A stretch of DNA of 53,582 nucleotides from Desulfobacteraceae bacterium (GCA_003597945.1 QZJS01000112.1:1-53582); one strand, 5' to 3'. Counted from the stretch's first letter, positions 1-9,260 are shown. A program made the numbers and translations. The notes: generated by a model from the sequence alone, not told the origin.

Positions 1-1
1 A

Positions 2-1192
2 AAACGCGCAGTGGTGGATGTCATTGCCGCCCCGGGGCGGATCGTGGCCTTCACGCATCACGGCATCTATGCCGCCTCTATGCCTGAGACCGCCGATGAA
101 AGTTCTGGCGGAACCGGAAAAAGCAACGTTTCGATTGCAACCGGCGCCGGCACGCCGGGCGAATCCACCGCCATCGCATCGTTGCCCGATTACCGTTTCA
201 CATCCGTCAATATTGAAGTGGCAGGCGGGGACCGGCCCCCGGTGCCCTGGTTTCGAATTCTTCATGATATTCACAACGGCAACATCATCGGATCAGCCGG
301 CAAATGGCTGCTGGACCTGCTGGCGTTGGGCCTGATCTTCCTCTGCATCAGCGCCCTGATCATCTGGTATGTGCCCTGGGCCAGACGCCGGTTTAAGCGT
401 CGGCGCCGGCGGCTTGACCGGGTGTTTAAATTCTGCTGGCGATATCACTTGAAAATCGGGATTTACGCCGTTGCTTTTCTGGCGGTCCTGGCTGTAACCG
501 GCGCCTTGCTGCGCCCGCCCCTGCTCATTGCCGTAGCGCCCCATTTTCTGAATCGAAACCACCCATTGCTTGCCCTGTCCCCCCGTAGCAGCGACTGGGG
601 CGGCAAGCTGCAAAAGGCCATCTATAACTCGGCAAGCGATTCGATTCTGCTGGCCACCGAAGGCGGCTTTTTCCAGGGACCCGCTGATTTCAAGGCCCCG
701 TTCCGGCCCTTTTCCCTGCCGGTGCCGGTCCACGGCATGGGCGTGACGGTGCTGGAGGAGATGGAACCGGGGCTGTTGCTGATCGGTTCATTCATGGGTC
801 TTTACCTGTGGGAGGAAGAAAGCGGCCGGGTCACGCGCCTGCCCCGGCCCGGCTTGCAAGGTGTTCATCCATACCTGAGCAACGACCTGATCAGCGGAGT
901 AGTCATGGCCGACGGCCGCCCCCGGTTCCGGGTGGATTACCATGACGGGCTCATGCCGTTGTTTCATCCCATGGGACATTTTATCCCGGCGATGCCGTCG
1001 GCTATCGTCCGTGAAACCCCCATGTCCCTCTGGCACTATCTTTTCGAATGCCATAACGGCCGGATCTTTGAAAAATGGCTGAAGATGGGGTATATGCTGA
1101 TCATCCCCGTTATCGGCATCGGCCTGCTGCTGTTAGCGGTCACCGGCATCTACGACTGGTTTTATCGGCAAAATAAACCGGCCGGCCGATAA
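2..1192 (+). CDS. PepSY-associated transmembrane protein (5' end outside window)
   Basis: The frame is open to the left window edge, so the true start is not visible; the GTG codons at 11 and 14 are probably internal. Three hydrophobic segments can be seen: about residues 99-123, 153-178 and a C-terminal one ending in LLLLAVTGIYDWFY. The motif HDIHNGNIIG just before the first helix resembles the PepSY_TM family pattern (LHxGxxxG, then a helix). Between the second and third helices lies a soluble stretch of about 170 residues. PepSY_TM proteins sit in the inner membrane and are often linked to iron or siderophore handling or to peptidase inhibition; nothing here fixes the substrate. It ends in TAA, followed by an AT-rich gap, so it belongs to an upstream unit. 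Confidence 0.7.
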   Translation, partial: KRAVVDVIAAPGRIVAFTHHGIYAASMPETADESSGGTGKSNVSIATGAGTPGESTAIASLPDYRFTSVNIEVAGGDRPPVPWFRILHDIHNGNIIGSAGKWLLDLLALGLIFLCISALIIWYVPWARRRFKRRRRRLDRVFKFCWRYHLKIGIYAVAFLAVLAVTGALLRPPLLIAVAPHFLNRNHPLLALSPRSSDWGGKLQKAIYNSASDSILLATEGGFFQGPADFKAPFRPFSLPVPVHGMGVTVLEEMEPGLLLIGSFMGLYLWEEESGRVTRLPRPGLQGVHPYLSNDLISGVVMADGRPRFRVDYHDGLMPLFHPMGHFIPAMPSAIVRETPMSLWHYLFECHNGRIFEKWLKMGYMLIIPVIGIGLLLLAVTGIYDWFYRQNKPAGR

Positions 1193-1500
1193 ATAAAAAA
1201 CAGCACCCAAATAAATAATTGACTCAACGATAATTGAAACATACCTTAAAAATAAATACGATAAGAAAAGACGGATGTAGAAAATTTTTAATAAAAAAAA
1301 TGTTAAAATTGGATAAAAATAAACAAGCTTCCCGGCTGCGAATTAACGGAAACCGCCGAACATGCGCGGCCAAAGGAAATGTTGGAACCTTGTGATGACG
1401 GCCGTAAGGGAATAGGATAAATTTGGACCTCGGCACAAGGAGGCATAAGTGCGGGCGGAATTCGGCGGCCGCATTTTATAACGCATCATGGAGGAATGCC
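1193..1500 (+). other. AT-rich intergenic region upstream of nifU
   Basis: This 308-base gap is very AT-rich in its first half. A possible promoter is TTGAAA (1234-1239), a 17-base spacer and TACGAT (1257-1262); both boxes are imperfect. Near the 3' end is a strong Shine-Dalgarno AAGGAGG (1437-1443) that serves only a tiny frame (see next entry). No terminator hairpin for the upstream gene and no RNA gene were found. Confidence 0.4.
1437..1481 (+). promoter_or_regulatory. possible leader mini-ORF before nifU
   Basis: AAGGAGG at 1437-1443 is followed five bases later by GTG (1449), opening a ten-codon frame MRAEFGGRIL that stops at TAA (1479-1481), 19 bases before the nifU ATG. The ribosome site is better than that of most full genes here. 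It could be a short leader peptide coupled to nifU translation, or a degraded start. It contains no cysteine, so Cys-codon attenuation is not indicated. Confidence 0.3.
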
Positions 1501-2331
1501 ATGTGGGAATATACGGATAAAGTAAAAGACCATTTTCTTAACCCTCGCAATGTGGGTGAAATCAAAAATCCCGACGGCGTGGGCGAAGTGGGCTCCATGG
1601 CCTGCGGCGACGCGTTGAAGTTGTTTTTTAAACTTGATGCCAACGGCCGAATCGCCGATGCCAGGTTCCAGACCTTTGGATGCGCCAGCGCCATTGCCTC
1701 CTCATCGGCGTTGACCGAAATGCTCAAGGGGAAAACCCTTGAAGAAGCCGAAAAAATCACAAACGAAGACATCGCCGCCTACCTCGGCGGACTTCCCAAA
1801 GAAAAAATGCACTGCTCGGTGCTGGGCCGCGATGCCCTGAAAAAAGCAGTGATGAATTATCGGGGCGAGGCGCCGGTCGCTTCCGACGGCGAGGTGGTCT
1901 GTGAATGTTTCGGCGTCACCGACCGGCAGATTGAAAAAGCGGTCCGGGACAACAACCTGAAAACCGTCGAGGACATTACCAATTACACCAAGGCAGGCGG
2001 CGGATGCGGCAACTGCCATGAAAGAATTCGTGAAATCATCAATGAGGTCAATCTAAGCGCCGCCCCGGCGCCCGCCGTGCCCCAAAAGATGACCAACATC
2101 GAAAAGATCAAGCGGGTGGAGGAAACCCTGGAGCGGGAGATCAAGCCCGCCCTGCGAAAAGACGGCGGCAGCATCGAACTGGTGGATGTGGACGGCAATA
2201 CCGTTTACGTCCGCCTCACCGGCACATGCGCCGTGTGCGCCGCCTCGGAGCTCACCCTTAAAAACTACGTGGAAAGCACGCTGCGGGAATTCGTGACCCC
2301 CGAACTGACAGTGGAGGAGGTCCGATCATGA
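1501..2331 (+). CDS. nifU: NifU Fe-S cluster assembly scaffold, three-domain form
   Basis: This 276-residue protein has the full NifU layout. The N-terminal IscU-like scaffold has Cys35, Cys61 and Cys105. The central BFD-like [2Fe-2S] domain has CxC at 134/136 and CxxC at 169/172. The C-terminal Nfu domain has CxxC at 243/246. It builds transient Fe-S clusters from sulfur supplied by NifS and passes them to apoproteins. The ATG at 1501 is chosen over a longer open frame beginning at 1423 because GGAGG lies just upstream and the protein then starts like known NifU (MWEYTDKV). It overlaps nifS by four bases (ATGA), so the two are translationally coupled. No nitrogenase genes lie nearby, so it probably serves general Fe-S assembly. 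Confidence 0.95.
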   Translation: MWEYTDKVKDHFLNPRNVGEIKNPDGVGEVGSMACGDALKLFFKLDANGRIADARFQTFGCASAIASSSALTEMLKGKTLEEAEKITNEDIAAYLGGLPKEKMHCSVLGRDALKKAVMNYRGEAPVASDGEVVCECFGVTDRQIEKAVRDNNLKTVEDITNYTKAGGGCGNCHERIREIINEVNLSAAPAPAVPQKMTNIEKIKRVEETLEREIKPALRKDGGSIELVDVDGNTVYVRLTGTCAVCAASELTLKNYVESTLREFVTPELTVEEVRS

Positions 2332-3506
2332 ATCCGGTAATCTACATGGACAACAACGCCACCACCCGGGTTGACCCGGAAGTGTTCCAAGAGATGGCGC
2401 CCTATTTCACCGACTATTACGGCAATCCCTCCAGCATGCATACCTTCGGCGGCATGGTGGGCCGCAAAATCAGCCAGGCCCGTGAACAGGTCGCCGCCCT
2501 GATCAACGCGGCCCCGGAAGAAATCATTTTCACTTCCTGCGGCACCGAAAGCGACAGCACCGCCATCCGGGCAGCCCTTGCGTCAAGCCCGGATAAAAAG
2601 CACATCATCACCACCCGGGTGGAACATCCGGCCATAAAAAACCTCTGCGAACATTTTGAAAAAACGGGATACCGGGTATCCTGGGTTCCGGTGGACCGGG
2701 CGGGTCGTCTCGACATGGACTTTCTTCTGGATCGGCTGACCGAAGATACGGCCGTTGTCAGCGTCATGTGGGCCAACAACGAAACCGGCGTTCTTTTCCC
2801 CATGGACCGGATCGCCCAAGCCGCGGCCGAGCGGGGCGCGGTCTTTCACACGGATGCCGTTCAGGCCGTGGGAAAACTCCCCGTGGATGTAAAGGTCACG
2901 GCCGTGAATATGCTCTCGCTTTCCGGACACAAAATCCATGCCCCCAAGGGGATAGGCGCGCTTTATGTCAAAAAAGGGACCAAGTTTTTTCCCTTTCTCA
3001 TCGGCGGGCACCAGGAGCGGGGCCGGCGCGGGGGAACCGAAAATACGGCATCCATCATCGGACTGGGAAAAGCCGCGGAAATGGCCCGGACAAATCTGAC
3101 CCGGGATACGGCCCGTATTCGATCCCTTCGCGACAAACTGGAGAACGGCATCCTGGAGAACATCCCCCATGCCCTGTTAAACGGCGACAAGGAAAACCGC
3201 CTGCCCAACACCGTCAATATCAGCTTCGAATATATCGAAGGCGAGGCGATTCTCCTGATGATGGATCAGATGGGCATCTGCGCGTCCTCGGGGTCGGCCT
3301 GCACTTCCGGGTCGCTGGAACCCTCCCATGTGCTCAGGGCCATGGGCGTGCCGTTTACGGCGGCCCACGGGTCCATAAGGTTCAGTCTGAGTATATACAA
3401 TACCGAAGAAGAAATTGATTTCGTGCTGGAGAAACTGCCGCCGATCATCGACCGTCTGCGTCAGATGTCGCCGTTTTGGAAGGGCGGGTCGTGCAAGGCC
3501 CAATAG
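2328..3506 (+). CDS. nifS: NifS cysteine desulfurase
   Basis: This is a 392-residue PLP-dependent class V aminotransferase-fold enzyme that takes sulfur from L-cysteine, leaving alanine, and hands persulfide to NifU. The PLP lysine is K202 in SGHKIHAPKG. The catalytic cysteine is C325 in SSGSACTSGS. Both positions equal those of Azotobacter NifS, so there is no indel between them. The N-terminus (YMDNNATTRVDPEV) is typical. GGAGG precedes the ATG by about seven bases. The next gene, an O-acetylhomoserine sulfhydrylase, starts 132 bases downstream on the same strand and may be co-transcribed. Confidence 0.95.
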   Translation: MNPVIYMDNNATTRVDPEVFQEMAPYFTDYYGNPSSMHTFGGMVGRKISQAREQVAALINAAPEEIIFTSCGTESDSTAIRAALASSPDKKHIITTRVEHPAIKNLCEHFEKTGYRVSWVPVDRAGRLDMDFLLDRLTEDTAVVSVMWANNETGVLFPMDRIAQAAAERGAVFHTDAVQAVGKLPVDVKVTAVNMLSLSGHKIHAPKGIGALYVKKGTKFFPFLIGGHQERGRRGGTENTASIIGLGKAAEMARTNLTRDTARIRSLRDKLENGILENIPHALLNGDKENRLPNTVNISFEYIEGEAILLMMDQMGICASSGSACTSGSLEPSHVLRAMGVPFTAAHGSIRFSLSIYNTEEEIDFVLEKLPPIIDRLRQMSPFWKGGSCKAQ

Positions 3507-3638
3507 TGGGCATCGGGAAAAAGCGTTTACATGAATTTCCCGGTAAGTCCCCTTTTGCAATAAGTCCGGGAAACGGCGTAAGATAATTCTTTGCAAAGCC
3601 ATCCACCGGTCATCCATGTCAAAAAGGAGGTTCCGCCG

Positions 3639-4928
3639 ATGACACTCGAAAAGCCACGGTTTGAAACCCTTTGCCTGCATGCCGGGCAGACCCCGGACCC
3701 AACCACCGGGTCACGGGCCGTACCCATCTACCGGACCAGCTCGTATGTGTTCAAGGATTCCGGAAATGCGGCCGATATTTTTTCCCTGAAAACCCCAGGC
3801 AATATCTACACCCGGCTCATGAATCCGACCCACAGCGTGCTGGAGGAACGGATGGCGGCCCTGGAAGGCGGGGTCGGGGCACTGGCGGTGGCGTCCGGCA
3901 CATCGGCGATTTTCTATTCGGTGATCAATATCTGTTCGGCCGGAGAGGAAATCGTGTCCGCGGACAACCTATACGGCGGCACCTATACCATGTTCAACGA
4001 CATTCTGCCGCAGTTTAACATCCGGACCCGGTTTGCCGATGTCAGGGACCCGGACAGTTTTGATGGAGCCGTCACTGAAAAAACACGGGCGTTTTTCATC
4101 GAGACCATCGGCAATCCGGCCCTGGATGTGGCCGATATCGACGCCATTGCCCGCATTGCCCGGAAGCACCATGTGCCGCTGATTGTGGACGGCACTTTCA
4201 CCACCCCTTACCTGCTGCGGGCCATCGAACACGGGGCCGACATCGTGGTGAATTCGGCCACCAAATGGATCGGTGGGCACGGCACGGGCATCGGCGGCGT
4301 GGTCATCGACGCGGGCAAATTCGACTGGACCGATCCCAAGTTCGGCCTCTACAACACCCCGGACCCGAGCTATTTCAACCTCCGGTTTGCTCATGATCTC
4401 GGGGACAAAAATCATCTGACCTTTATCCTGCGGATGCGCCTGGTACCCCTGCGCAACCTGGGAGCCTGCATCTCGCCGGATAACGCCTGGCTGTTCACCC
4501 AGGGCCTGGAAACCCTGCCTTTGCGCATGGAACGGCACTGCCGAAACGCCCTGGCCGCGGCCCGGTATTTAAAGGCCCATCCCAAGGTAAAATGGGTGCG
4601 GTATCCGGGCATAGAAGATGATCCCGCCCACCCCGTGGCCGTCCGCTACCTGAAAAAAGGTTTCGGGGCCATGGTGGTGTTCGGCATCGACGGGGGCCGG
4701 GAAGGGGGACGACGGTTCATCGATCATCTGAAGCTGTTTTCCCTTCTGGCCAATGTGGGCGACGCCAAAAGCCTGGCCCTGCATCCGGCCAGCACCACCC
4801 ATTCCCAGCTCACGGAAAAGCAGCAACTGGCCGGCGGCATCACGCCGGACATGATCCGCCTTTCCATCGGCATCGAGCACATTGATGACATTGTCGCGGA
4901 TCTGGATCAGGCCCTGGCGGGCGCATAA
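3639..4928 (+). CDS. metY: O-acetylhomoserine sulfhydrylase (MetY-type)
   Basis: This 429-residue protein belongs to the Cys/Met metabolism PLP family. It would join O-acetylhomoserine and sulfide to give homocysteine, a direct entry of sulfide into methionine. The PLP lysine is K209 in NSATKWIGGHGTGIGG; the N-terminus FETLCLHAGQTPDPTTGSRA and the C-terminal HPASTTHSQL are typical of the OAH/OAS sulfhydrylase branch. The ATG at 3639 follows AAAGGAGG with good spacing; an in-frame ATG 48 bases upstream lacks such a site. Being free of transsulfuration is a good fit for a sulfide-producing organism. A side activity as cysteine synthase is possible and cannot be ruled out from sequence. Confidence 0.92.
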   Translation: MTLEKPRFETLCLHAGQTPDPTTGSRAVPIYRTSSYVFKDSGNAADIFSLKTPGNIYTRLMNPTHSVLEERMAALEGGVGALAVASGTSAIFYSVINICSAGEEIVSADNLYGGTYTMFNDILPQFNIRTRFADVRDPDSFDGAVTEKTRAFFIETIGNPALDVADIDAIARIARKHHVPLIVDGTFTTPYLLRAIEHGADIVVNSATKWIGGHGTGIGGVVIDAGKFDWTDPKFGLYNTPDPSYFNLRFAHDLGDKNHLTFILRMRLVPLRNLGACISPDNAWLFTQGLETLPLRMERHCRNALAAARYLKAHPKVKWVRYPGIEDDPAHPVAVRYLKKGFGAMVVFGIDGGREGGRRFIDHLKLFSLLANVGDAKSLALHPASTTHSQLTEKQQLAGGITPDMIRLSIGIEHIDDIVADLDQALAGA

Positions 4929-4995
4929 ACATCACGACTAATGATGGAAAAGCCGATTTAATGTAGATTTTGATGCTGAGGTCCCGCCAACTTAA

Positions 4996-5847
4996 TTAAT
5001 CGTCATCATCATCGTCGTCGTCATCATCATAATCGTCATCTTCGTCGGCCATCATTTGTCGTTCCAGAAATTCGGCCATGCCGACTTTCTCATATCCGGG
5101 TGGAACTTTGAACACCGAAGGATCGATTCGACCGGTGGAGACCGTGATGGGGACAGGCTCCTTGTCTCCATCAAACTGCATATGCCCGCCTATCTCATGC
5201 ATGAGATATCCTTTGGCCATGACGTCGGCTACCGCTTTTTCCAGAGCATTGTCCTGACCACTGTATACCGTGACGGCGGCATTGAACTCGGCTTCCATTT
5301 CACGAAAAGCGGCGTCCAGCGCTTTTTTTGCGCCCGGGCCCATCTCTTTTGCGATCAGGGCGTCCACTGCGGAGGAAATCCAGACCTCCCGCGCCAGTTC
5401 ACCATCTACCAGAAACCGGTACTGCTCACTTGGATACCCGGCGATATCTTTGGCGGCGCCTTTTTCCATTTTCACCGCTTTGGGTTTGTCCGCCGCACCG
5501 CCAAGTTGTTTCAGCGCGGCCGTAGCCTCGGCCCGGCTCTGTCCGGTGGCGGCCATCATCATTTCCAAGTGCATGTCATGTATGCTTTTGAAATGATCGG
5601 TCATGATCTTTTTATATTGGTCCAATGTCGATTCGGCATAAACCATTGCTTCCGGATTAATGATGGTTATGGTTTTGGCGGAAGCATCAACAATCGTAAC
5701 GTTGTCATCGGATACCATGGCCATTTTACCGCCTTTGTAATGTTCCATCTCCTTGAATCCGTCTTCGACTTTTGTAATCGTTACATCGGCCCCCGCCACT
5801 GTAGACCACAGCAAAATCCCTACCGCCATTAAAGTCCGCTTCCACAT
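4996..5847 (-). CDS. secreted DUF4412-like protein with poly-Asp tail
   Basis: A 283-residue protein with a signal peptide (MWKRTLMAVGILLWSTVAGA). The body has a pattern of short strands also seen in DUF4412 proteins, such as KGGKMAMVSDDNVTIVDA and KTITIINPEAMVYAE, which suggests a periplasmic beta-rich fold. The last 16 or so residues are almost only Asp (DEDDDYDDD...), which would bind cations, for example calcium, or interact with basic partners. AAGGAG precedes the ATG. A second DUF4412-like protein (11784-12542) shows the same order of features but no acidic tail. The function is unknown. Confidence 0.75.
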   Translation of the reverse strand: MWKRTLMAVGILLWSTVAGADVTITKVEDGFKEMEHYKGGKMAMVSDDNVTIVDASAKTITIINPEAMVYAESTLDQYKKIMTDHFKSIHDMHLEMMMAATGQSRAEATAALKQLGGAADKPKAVKMEKGAAKDIAGYPSEQYRFLVDGELAREVWISSAVDALIAKEMGPGAKKALDAAFREMEAEFNAAVTVYSGQDNALEKAVADVMAKGYLMHEIGGHMQFDGDKEPVPITVSTGRIDPSVFKVPPGYEKVGMAEFLERQMMADEDDDYDDDDDDDDDD

Positions 5848-6062
5848 TGTTTCCGGCTCCTTCCGCCAAATTAAATAAAAATAGAACTGCTGTCATCCGG
5901 CCCGATGCCGGCTATCGGCTGCTTCATCGGATACGACTTATTGGAATATCCGTTTGCATGGCCTTTATCAATAGGCGATTTATGCCGGTTTTTGCAAATG
6001 CTTTATCGCGCGGATAAATATGGGAACTGATTTTTTACGTTATATTTTTATGTGAATTTTAC

Positions 6063-6093
6063 TTGACAGACCAAGGCCACAGTGTGATAGATA
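6063..6093 (+). promoter_or_regulatory. possible promoter for the XRE/two-CW gene
   Basis: A perfect TTGACA lies at 6063-6068. The -10 region 17-19 bases downstream (GATAGATA) is a weak match. The start codon of the next gene is at 6130. Confidence 0.4.
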
Positions 6094-6129
6094 TATGAAA
6101 TTAAAAAAGAACCTTAACGGACGGATAAG

Positions 6130-6528
6130 ATGGAAAGCAGGGATTTCATTGATCTTCGGAAAAACTTGAACAAGACCCAGCAGGAAATGGCGCGGCTGCT
6201 GGGAATCTCCGTGAAGGCCGTACGGAGCTATGAGCAGGGCTGGCGGACCATACCCGTACATGCCGAACGGCAGATAATGTTTCTGGCGGCCCGAAAACAT
6301 GACATAATAGCGCCGCGTGAACCCTGCTGGATCGTGCGAAACTGCCCCGAAAACAATAAAACGGCATGCCCGGCATGGGAGTTTCAAGCAGGCGATCTCT
6401 GCTGGTTTATCAACGGCACCATCTGCCATGGCAAAGATTGCTTGAAGTGGGATGAAAAAATAAAATTATGCCGCATGTGCAAGGCCTTCCCAACGGTACT
6501 TCAAAACATGCCGGCGGCCGTCAAATAA
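6130..6528 (+). CDS. XRE-type HTH protein with two-CW zinc-ribbon-like domain
   Basis: The 132-residue protein starts with a helix-turn-helix (about residues 8-55; LNKTQQEMARLLGISVKAVR, then SYEQGWR) of the Cro/C1 type. The C-terminal half has eight cysteines in a compact pattern: PCWIVRNC, ACPAW, LCWFINGTIC, DCLKW and LCRMC. The pair of CW motifs fits the small two-CW domain seen in many Desulfobacterota proteins, probably a metal-binding knuckle. The combination suggests a transcription factor sensing metal or redox state; the targets are unknown. It is followed after 93 bases by the potassium channel gene on the same strand. Confidence 0.75.
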   Translation: MESRDFIDLRKNLNKTQQEMARLLGISVKAVRSYEQGWRTIPVHAERQIMFLAARKHDIIAPREPCWIVRNCPENNKTACPAWEFQAGDLCWFINGTICHGKDCLKWDEKIKLCRMCKAFPTVLQNMPAAVK

Positions 6529-6621
6529 ACGCGGCAATCACTCTTCCTGTAATAAAATGAATCGTCCGAAATCGCATCCGTCGCCGCCTTTCATTTACGG
6601 ACAAAAATTCCCGGTTGTCTT

Positions 6622-8358
6622 ATGAAATTTCTGTCGTCGCAACTTACCTTTTTTTTTCAAAACCGCACCACCCAGCGCAATATCCGTCTGCTTGCCGGCT
6701 TTCTGCTGATGCTGGGGTCCATCGTGACCTTCTACAGCGTATTGTTTCATTTCATCATGCTGTTAGAAGACAAGGATTACAGCATGATCACCGGATTTTA
6801 CTGGACCCTGACAGTCATGTCCACGCTGGGATTCGGCGATATCACCTTCACCAGTGATACGGGAAAAATTTTTTCCATCATCGTCCTGCTCTCAGGGATA
6901 CTGCTGCTGCTGGTACTGCTGCCGTTTACGTTCATTCAATTTTTTTACGCTCCCTGGCTGGAAGCCCAGACCCGGGCCCGGGCACCCAGACAACTGCCTG
7001 AAACCGAACGCGATCATGTTATCATCACCAGCCTGGATCTTGTTACCACTCAGCTAATCGAACGGCTGAAGCAATACAATTACAACTATGCCATTCTAGT
7101 CGACGACGCGGCCCGGGCCATGGAATTATATGACCAGGATTACCGCGTCATGGTGGGCGCCAATGATGATCCCTCAACCTACCAGCGGTTGCGCATCGAC
7201 AACGCGGCCCTGGTGGTGGCCACCAACGACGATATGACCAACACCAATATTATATTCACCATCCGGGAAAAAAACCCGGAAATACCCATCGTCACCAACG
7301 CGGACAGCGACGATTCCATCGATATCCTGAACCTGGCCGGCGCCACCCATACCTTTCAGTTCATGAAAATGCTCGGTCAATCCCTGGCCCGCCGGATACT
7401 GGGGGTCAACACCGGGGCCAATATTGTCGGCGAATTTGATACCCTTCTCATCGCCGAAGCGCCGGCCATGCGCACGCCGCTGGAAGGAAAAACCCTGATG
7501 GAAAGCCGGTTGCGGGAAACCACCGGCCTGACGGTGGTGGGCATCTGGGACCGGGGGTTTTTTCAGTTCCCCCGACCGACGACCCAAATCAGCGCGACCT
7601 CCGTGCTCCTGCTGGCCGGGTCGGCGGATCAGATTAACGGTTATGAAAAAAAACTCGGCTTTTATCATGCCAGTCCGCCCTTAGTCATTATTATCGGCGG
7701 CGGCCGTGTGGGCCGGGCCGCGGCTGGCGTACTGGAAAAACGCGGCATCAAATACCACATTGTTGAAAAAAACCCGAAACTGATTTTTTCCGAAAAACGC
7801 TATGTCCAGGGCAGCGCCGCGGATTTCCAGACGCTGGAACGGGCCGGCATCCGTCAGGCCACATCGGTAATCATCACCACGCATAATGATTCCCTCAACA
7901 TTTATCTCACCAATTACTGCCGCAGACTGCGGCCCGACATCCAGATCATCTGCAGGGCCACCATGGAACGCAATATTTCCACGCTGCATCGGGCCGGCGC
8001 GGACCTGGTCATGTCTCATGCGACCATGGCCGCCAATACCATCCTCAACCTGCTCAAACCCAATGACATCGTCATGCTGGCTGAAGGCCTCAACATTTTC
8101 CGGATGCCCCTTCACAAAAACCTGCAAGGCAAAACTTTGGCGGAAACCCAGATACGCAAACATACCGGATGCAGCGTTGTGGCCATCAACGCGGACAAGC
8201 AGTTGATCATCAACCCGGACCCGGCCCGGCCCTTCCTGGACGGTGATGAGATGATTCTTATAGGCATGGACAACTCCGAATTTTTAAAATATTATGACAG
8301 TCTTTCCCCCCGGGGGGCTTCATTGCTTTCAAAAATCCGCTCACGATTAACCATCTGA
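6622..8358 (+). CDS. potassium channel with two RCK (TrkA-N/TrkA-C) units
   Basis: This 578-residue protein has two transmembrane helices (about residues 24-50 and 85-110) flanking a pore loop with the filter TLGFGD, a variant of TVGYGD. The cytoplasmic part carries two RCK units in tandem, each a TrkA-N Rossmann fold followed by TrkA-C. The first has no glycine-rich loop (HVIITSLDLVTTQL), so it probably does not bind a nucleotide; the second has a good one (IIIGGGRVGRAAAG). Such channels (MthK, GsuK, KtrA-related) gate K+ flow in response to ligands. It is followed closely by the TPR gene (26 bases). Confidence 0.88.
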   Translation: MKFLSSQLTFFFQNRTTQRNIRLLAGFLLMLGSIVTFYSVLFHFIMLLEDKDYSMITGFYWTLTVMSTLGFGDITFTSDTGKIFSIIVLLSGILLLLVLLPFTFIQFFYAPWLEAQTRARAPRQLPETERDHVIITSLDLVTTQLIERLKQYNYNYAILVDDAARAMELYDQDYRVMVGANDDPSTYQRLRIDNAALVVATNDDMTNTNIIFTIREKNPEIPIVTNADSDDSIDILNLAGATHTFQFMKMLGQSLARRILGVNTGANIVGEFDTLLIAEAPAMRTPLEGKTLMESRLRETTGLTVVGIWDRGFFQFPRPTTQISATSVLLLAGSADQINGYEKKLGFYHASPPLVIIIGGGRVGRAAAGVLEKRGIKYHIVEKNPKLIFSEKRYVQGSAADFQTLERAGIRQATSVIITTHNDSLNIYLTNYCRRLRPDIQIICRATMERNISTLHRAGADLVMSHATMAANTILNLLKPNDIVMLAEGLNIFRMPLHKNLQGKTLAETQIRKHTGCSVVAINADKQLIINPDPARPFLDGDEMILIGMDNSEFLKYYDSLSPRGASLLSKIRSRLTI

Positions 8359-8384
8359 CCCCAGAACTGATAAAGGATATTGCC

Positions 8385-9260
8385 ATGAAAAAGAAACTGC
8401 CGTTGCTGTTAATGATGATCCTGCTTTTCCCCATTTGCGACCTTGCCGCAAGTCCCGATGCCGACCAATACCAGAAACTGTTTTATGAAGGAAACGCCCT
8501 GCTGGAAAAAGGCGAGTTTGACGCAGCCATTGACGCTTATACCCGGGCCATTAAACTTAATCCCAAGGGATATGACGCCCTTGCCAACCGCGGCGAGACA
8601 TTTCTTCTAAAAGGCGATTTCGCATCCGCCATCACCGATCTGACCGCGGCGCTCAGCCTGCATCCCAAGGATACGCTTTATCTTCGCAGGGGGGACGCTT
8701 ATTTTGCCACCGGAAAGTATGATCCCGCCATATCGGATTTTACGCGGGCCATATCGCAAAATCCCGAAAACACCCAGGCCTTTTACAGTCGCGGCATGGC
8801 TTATTTCCGTGCTAAAAACCGCGACGCCGCCATTGCCGATTTCACAAAAGTCATCGAACAAAACCCGGCATCGGCACAGGCTTACGCGCGCCGGGGAAGC
8901 GTTTACGGGGCCAAGGGAATGTATGACGCGGCCATCGCGGATTTTGCAAAGGCTGTGGAACTTGATCCCAACGATATCGATGCATTAACCTATCGCGGCG
9001 TATCTTACTATAACAACGGAAAATACACCGAGGCCATGATCGATTTCGAGAAAGCCGTAAATATCGCGCCTGAGAATTTCAGGGCCGCATACGGCATGGC
9101 CCGATCCCATGCCAGGCTGAATCAACCGGAAGAGGCATGCAAATGGCTGGCCAAGAGCATTGAAAACGGATTTAACAATATCGATTATATCCGCCAGGAT
9201 CCGGACCTGGAGACGATCAGGGAAGCGCCGTGCTTTCAGAAAATCATTTCCGCTGAATAA
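8385..9260 (+). CDS. exported TPR-repeat protein
   Basis: A 291-residue protein with a signal peptide (MKKKLPLLLMMILLFP, then a cleavage region near LAAS). About six consecutive tetratricopeptide repeats of 34 residues follow, each with the A..Y..A/AI..F..A..L.P pattern (for example DAAIADFAKAVELDPND). The final part (WLAKSIENGFNNIDYIRQDP) is a typical closing segment. TPR arrays are protein-protein scaffolds; here it would act in the periplasm. The AAAGGA site before the ATG is good. Its partner is not apparent. Confidence 0.85.
   Translation: MKKKLPLLLMMILLFPICDLAASPDADQYQKLFYEGNALLEKGEFDAAIDAYTRAIKLNPKGYDALANRGETFLLKGDFASAITDLTAALSLHPKDTLYLRRGDAYFATGKYDPAISDFTRAISQNPENTQAFYSRGMAYFRAKNRDAAIADFTKVIEQNPASAQAYARRGSVYGAKGMYDAAIADFAKAVELDPNDIDALTYRGVSYYNNGKYTEAMIDFEKAVNIAPENFRAAYGMARSHARLNQPEEACKWLAKSIENGFNNIDYIRQDPDLETIREAPCFQKIISAE

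Noticed and set aside
1193-1436. Riboswitch or T-box ahead of nifU
   Set aside because: The region is AT-rich without conserved stems or motifs of known riboswitch classes.
5056-5832. 258-codon + strand frame over the DUF4412-like gene
   Set aside because: Antisense to a gene with a good signal peptide and ribosome site; its composition (many His, Phe, Gly) is that of a shadow.
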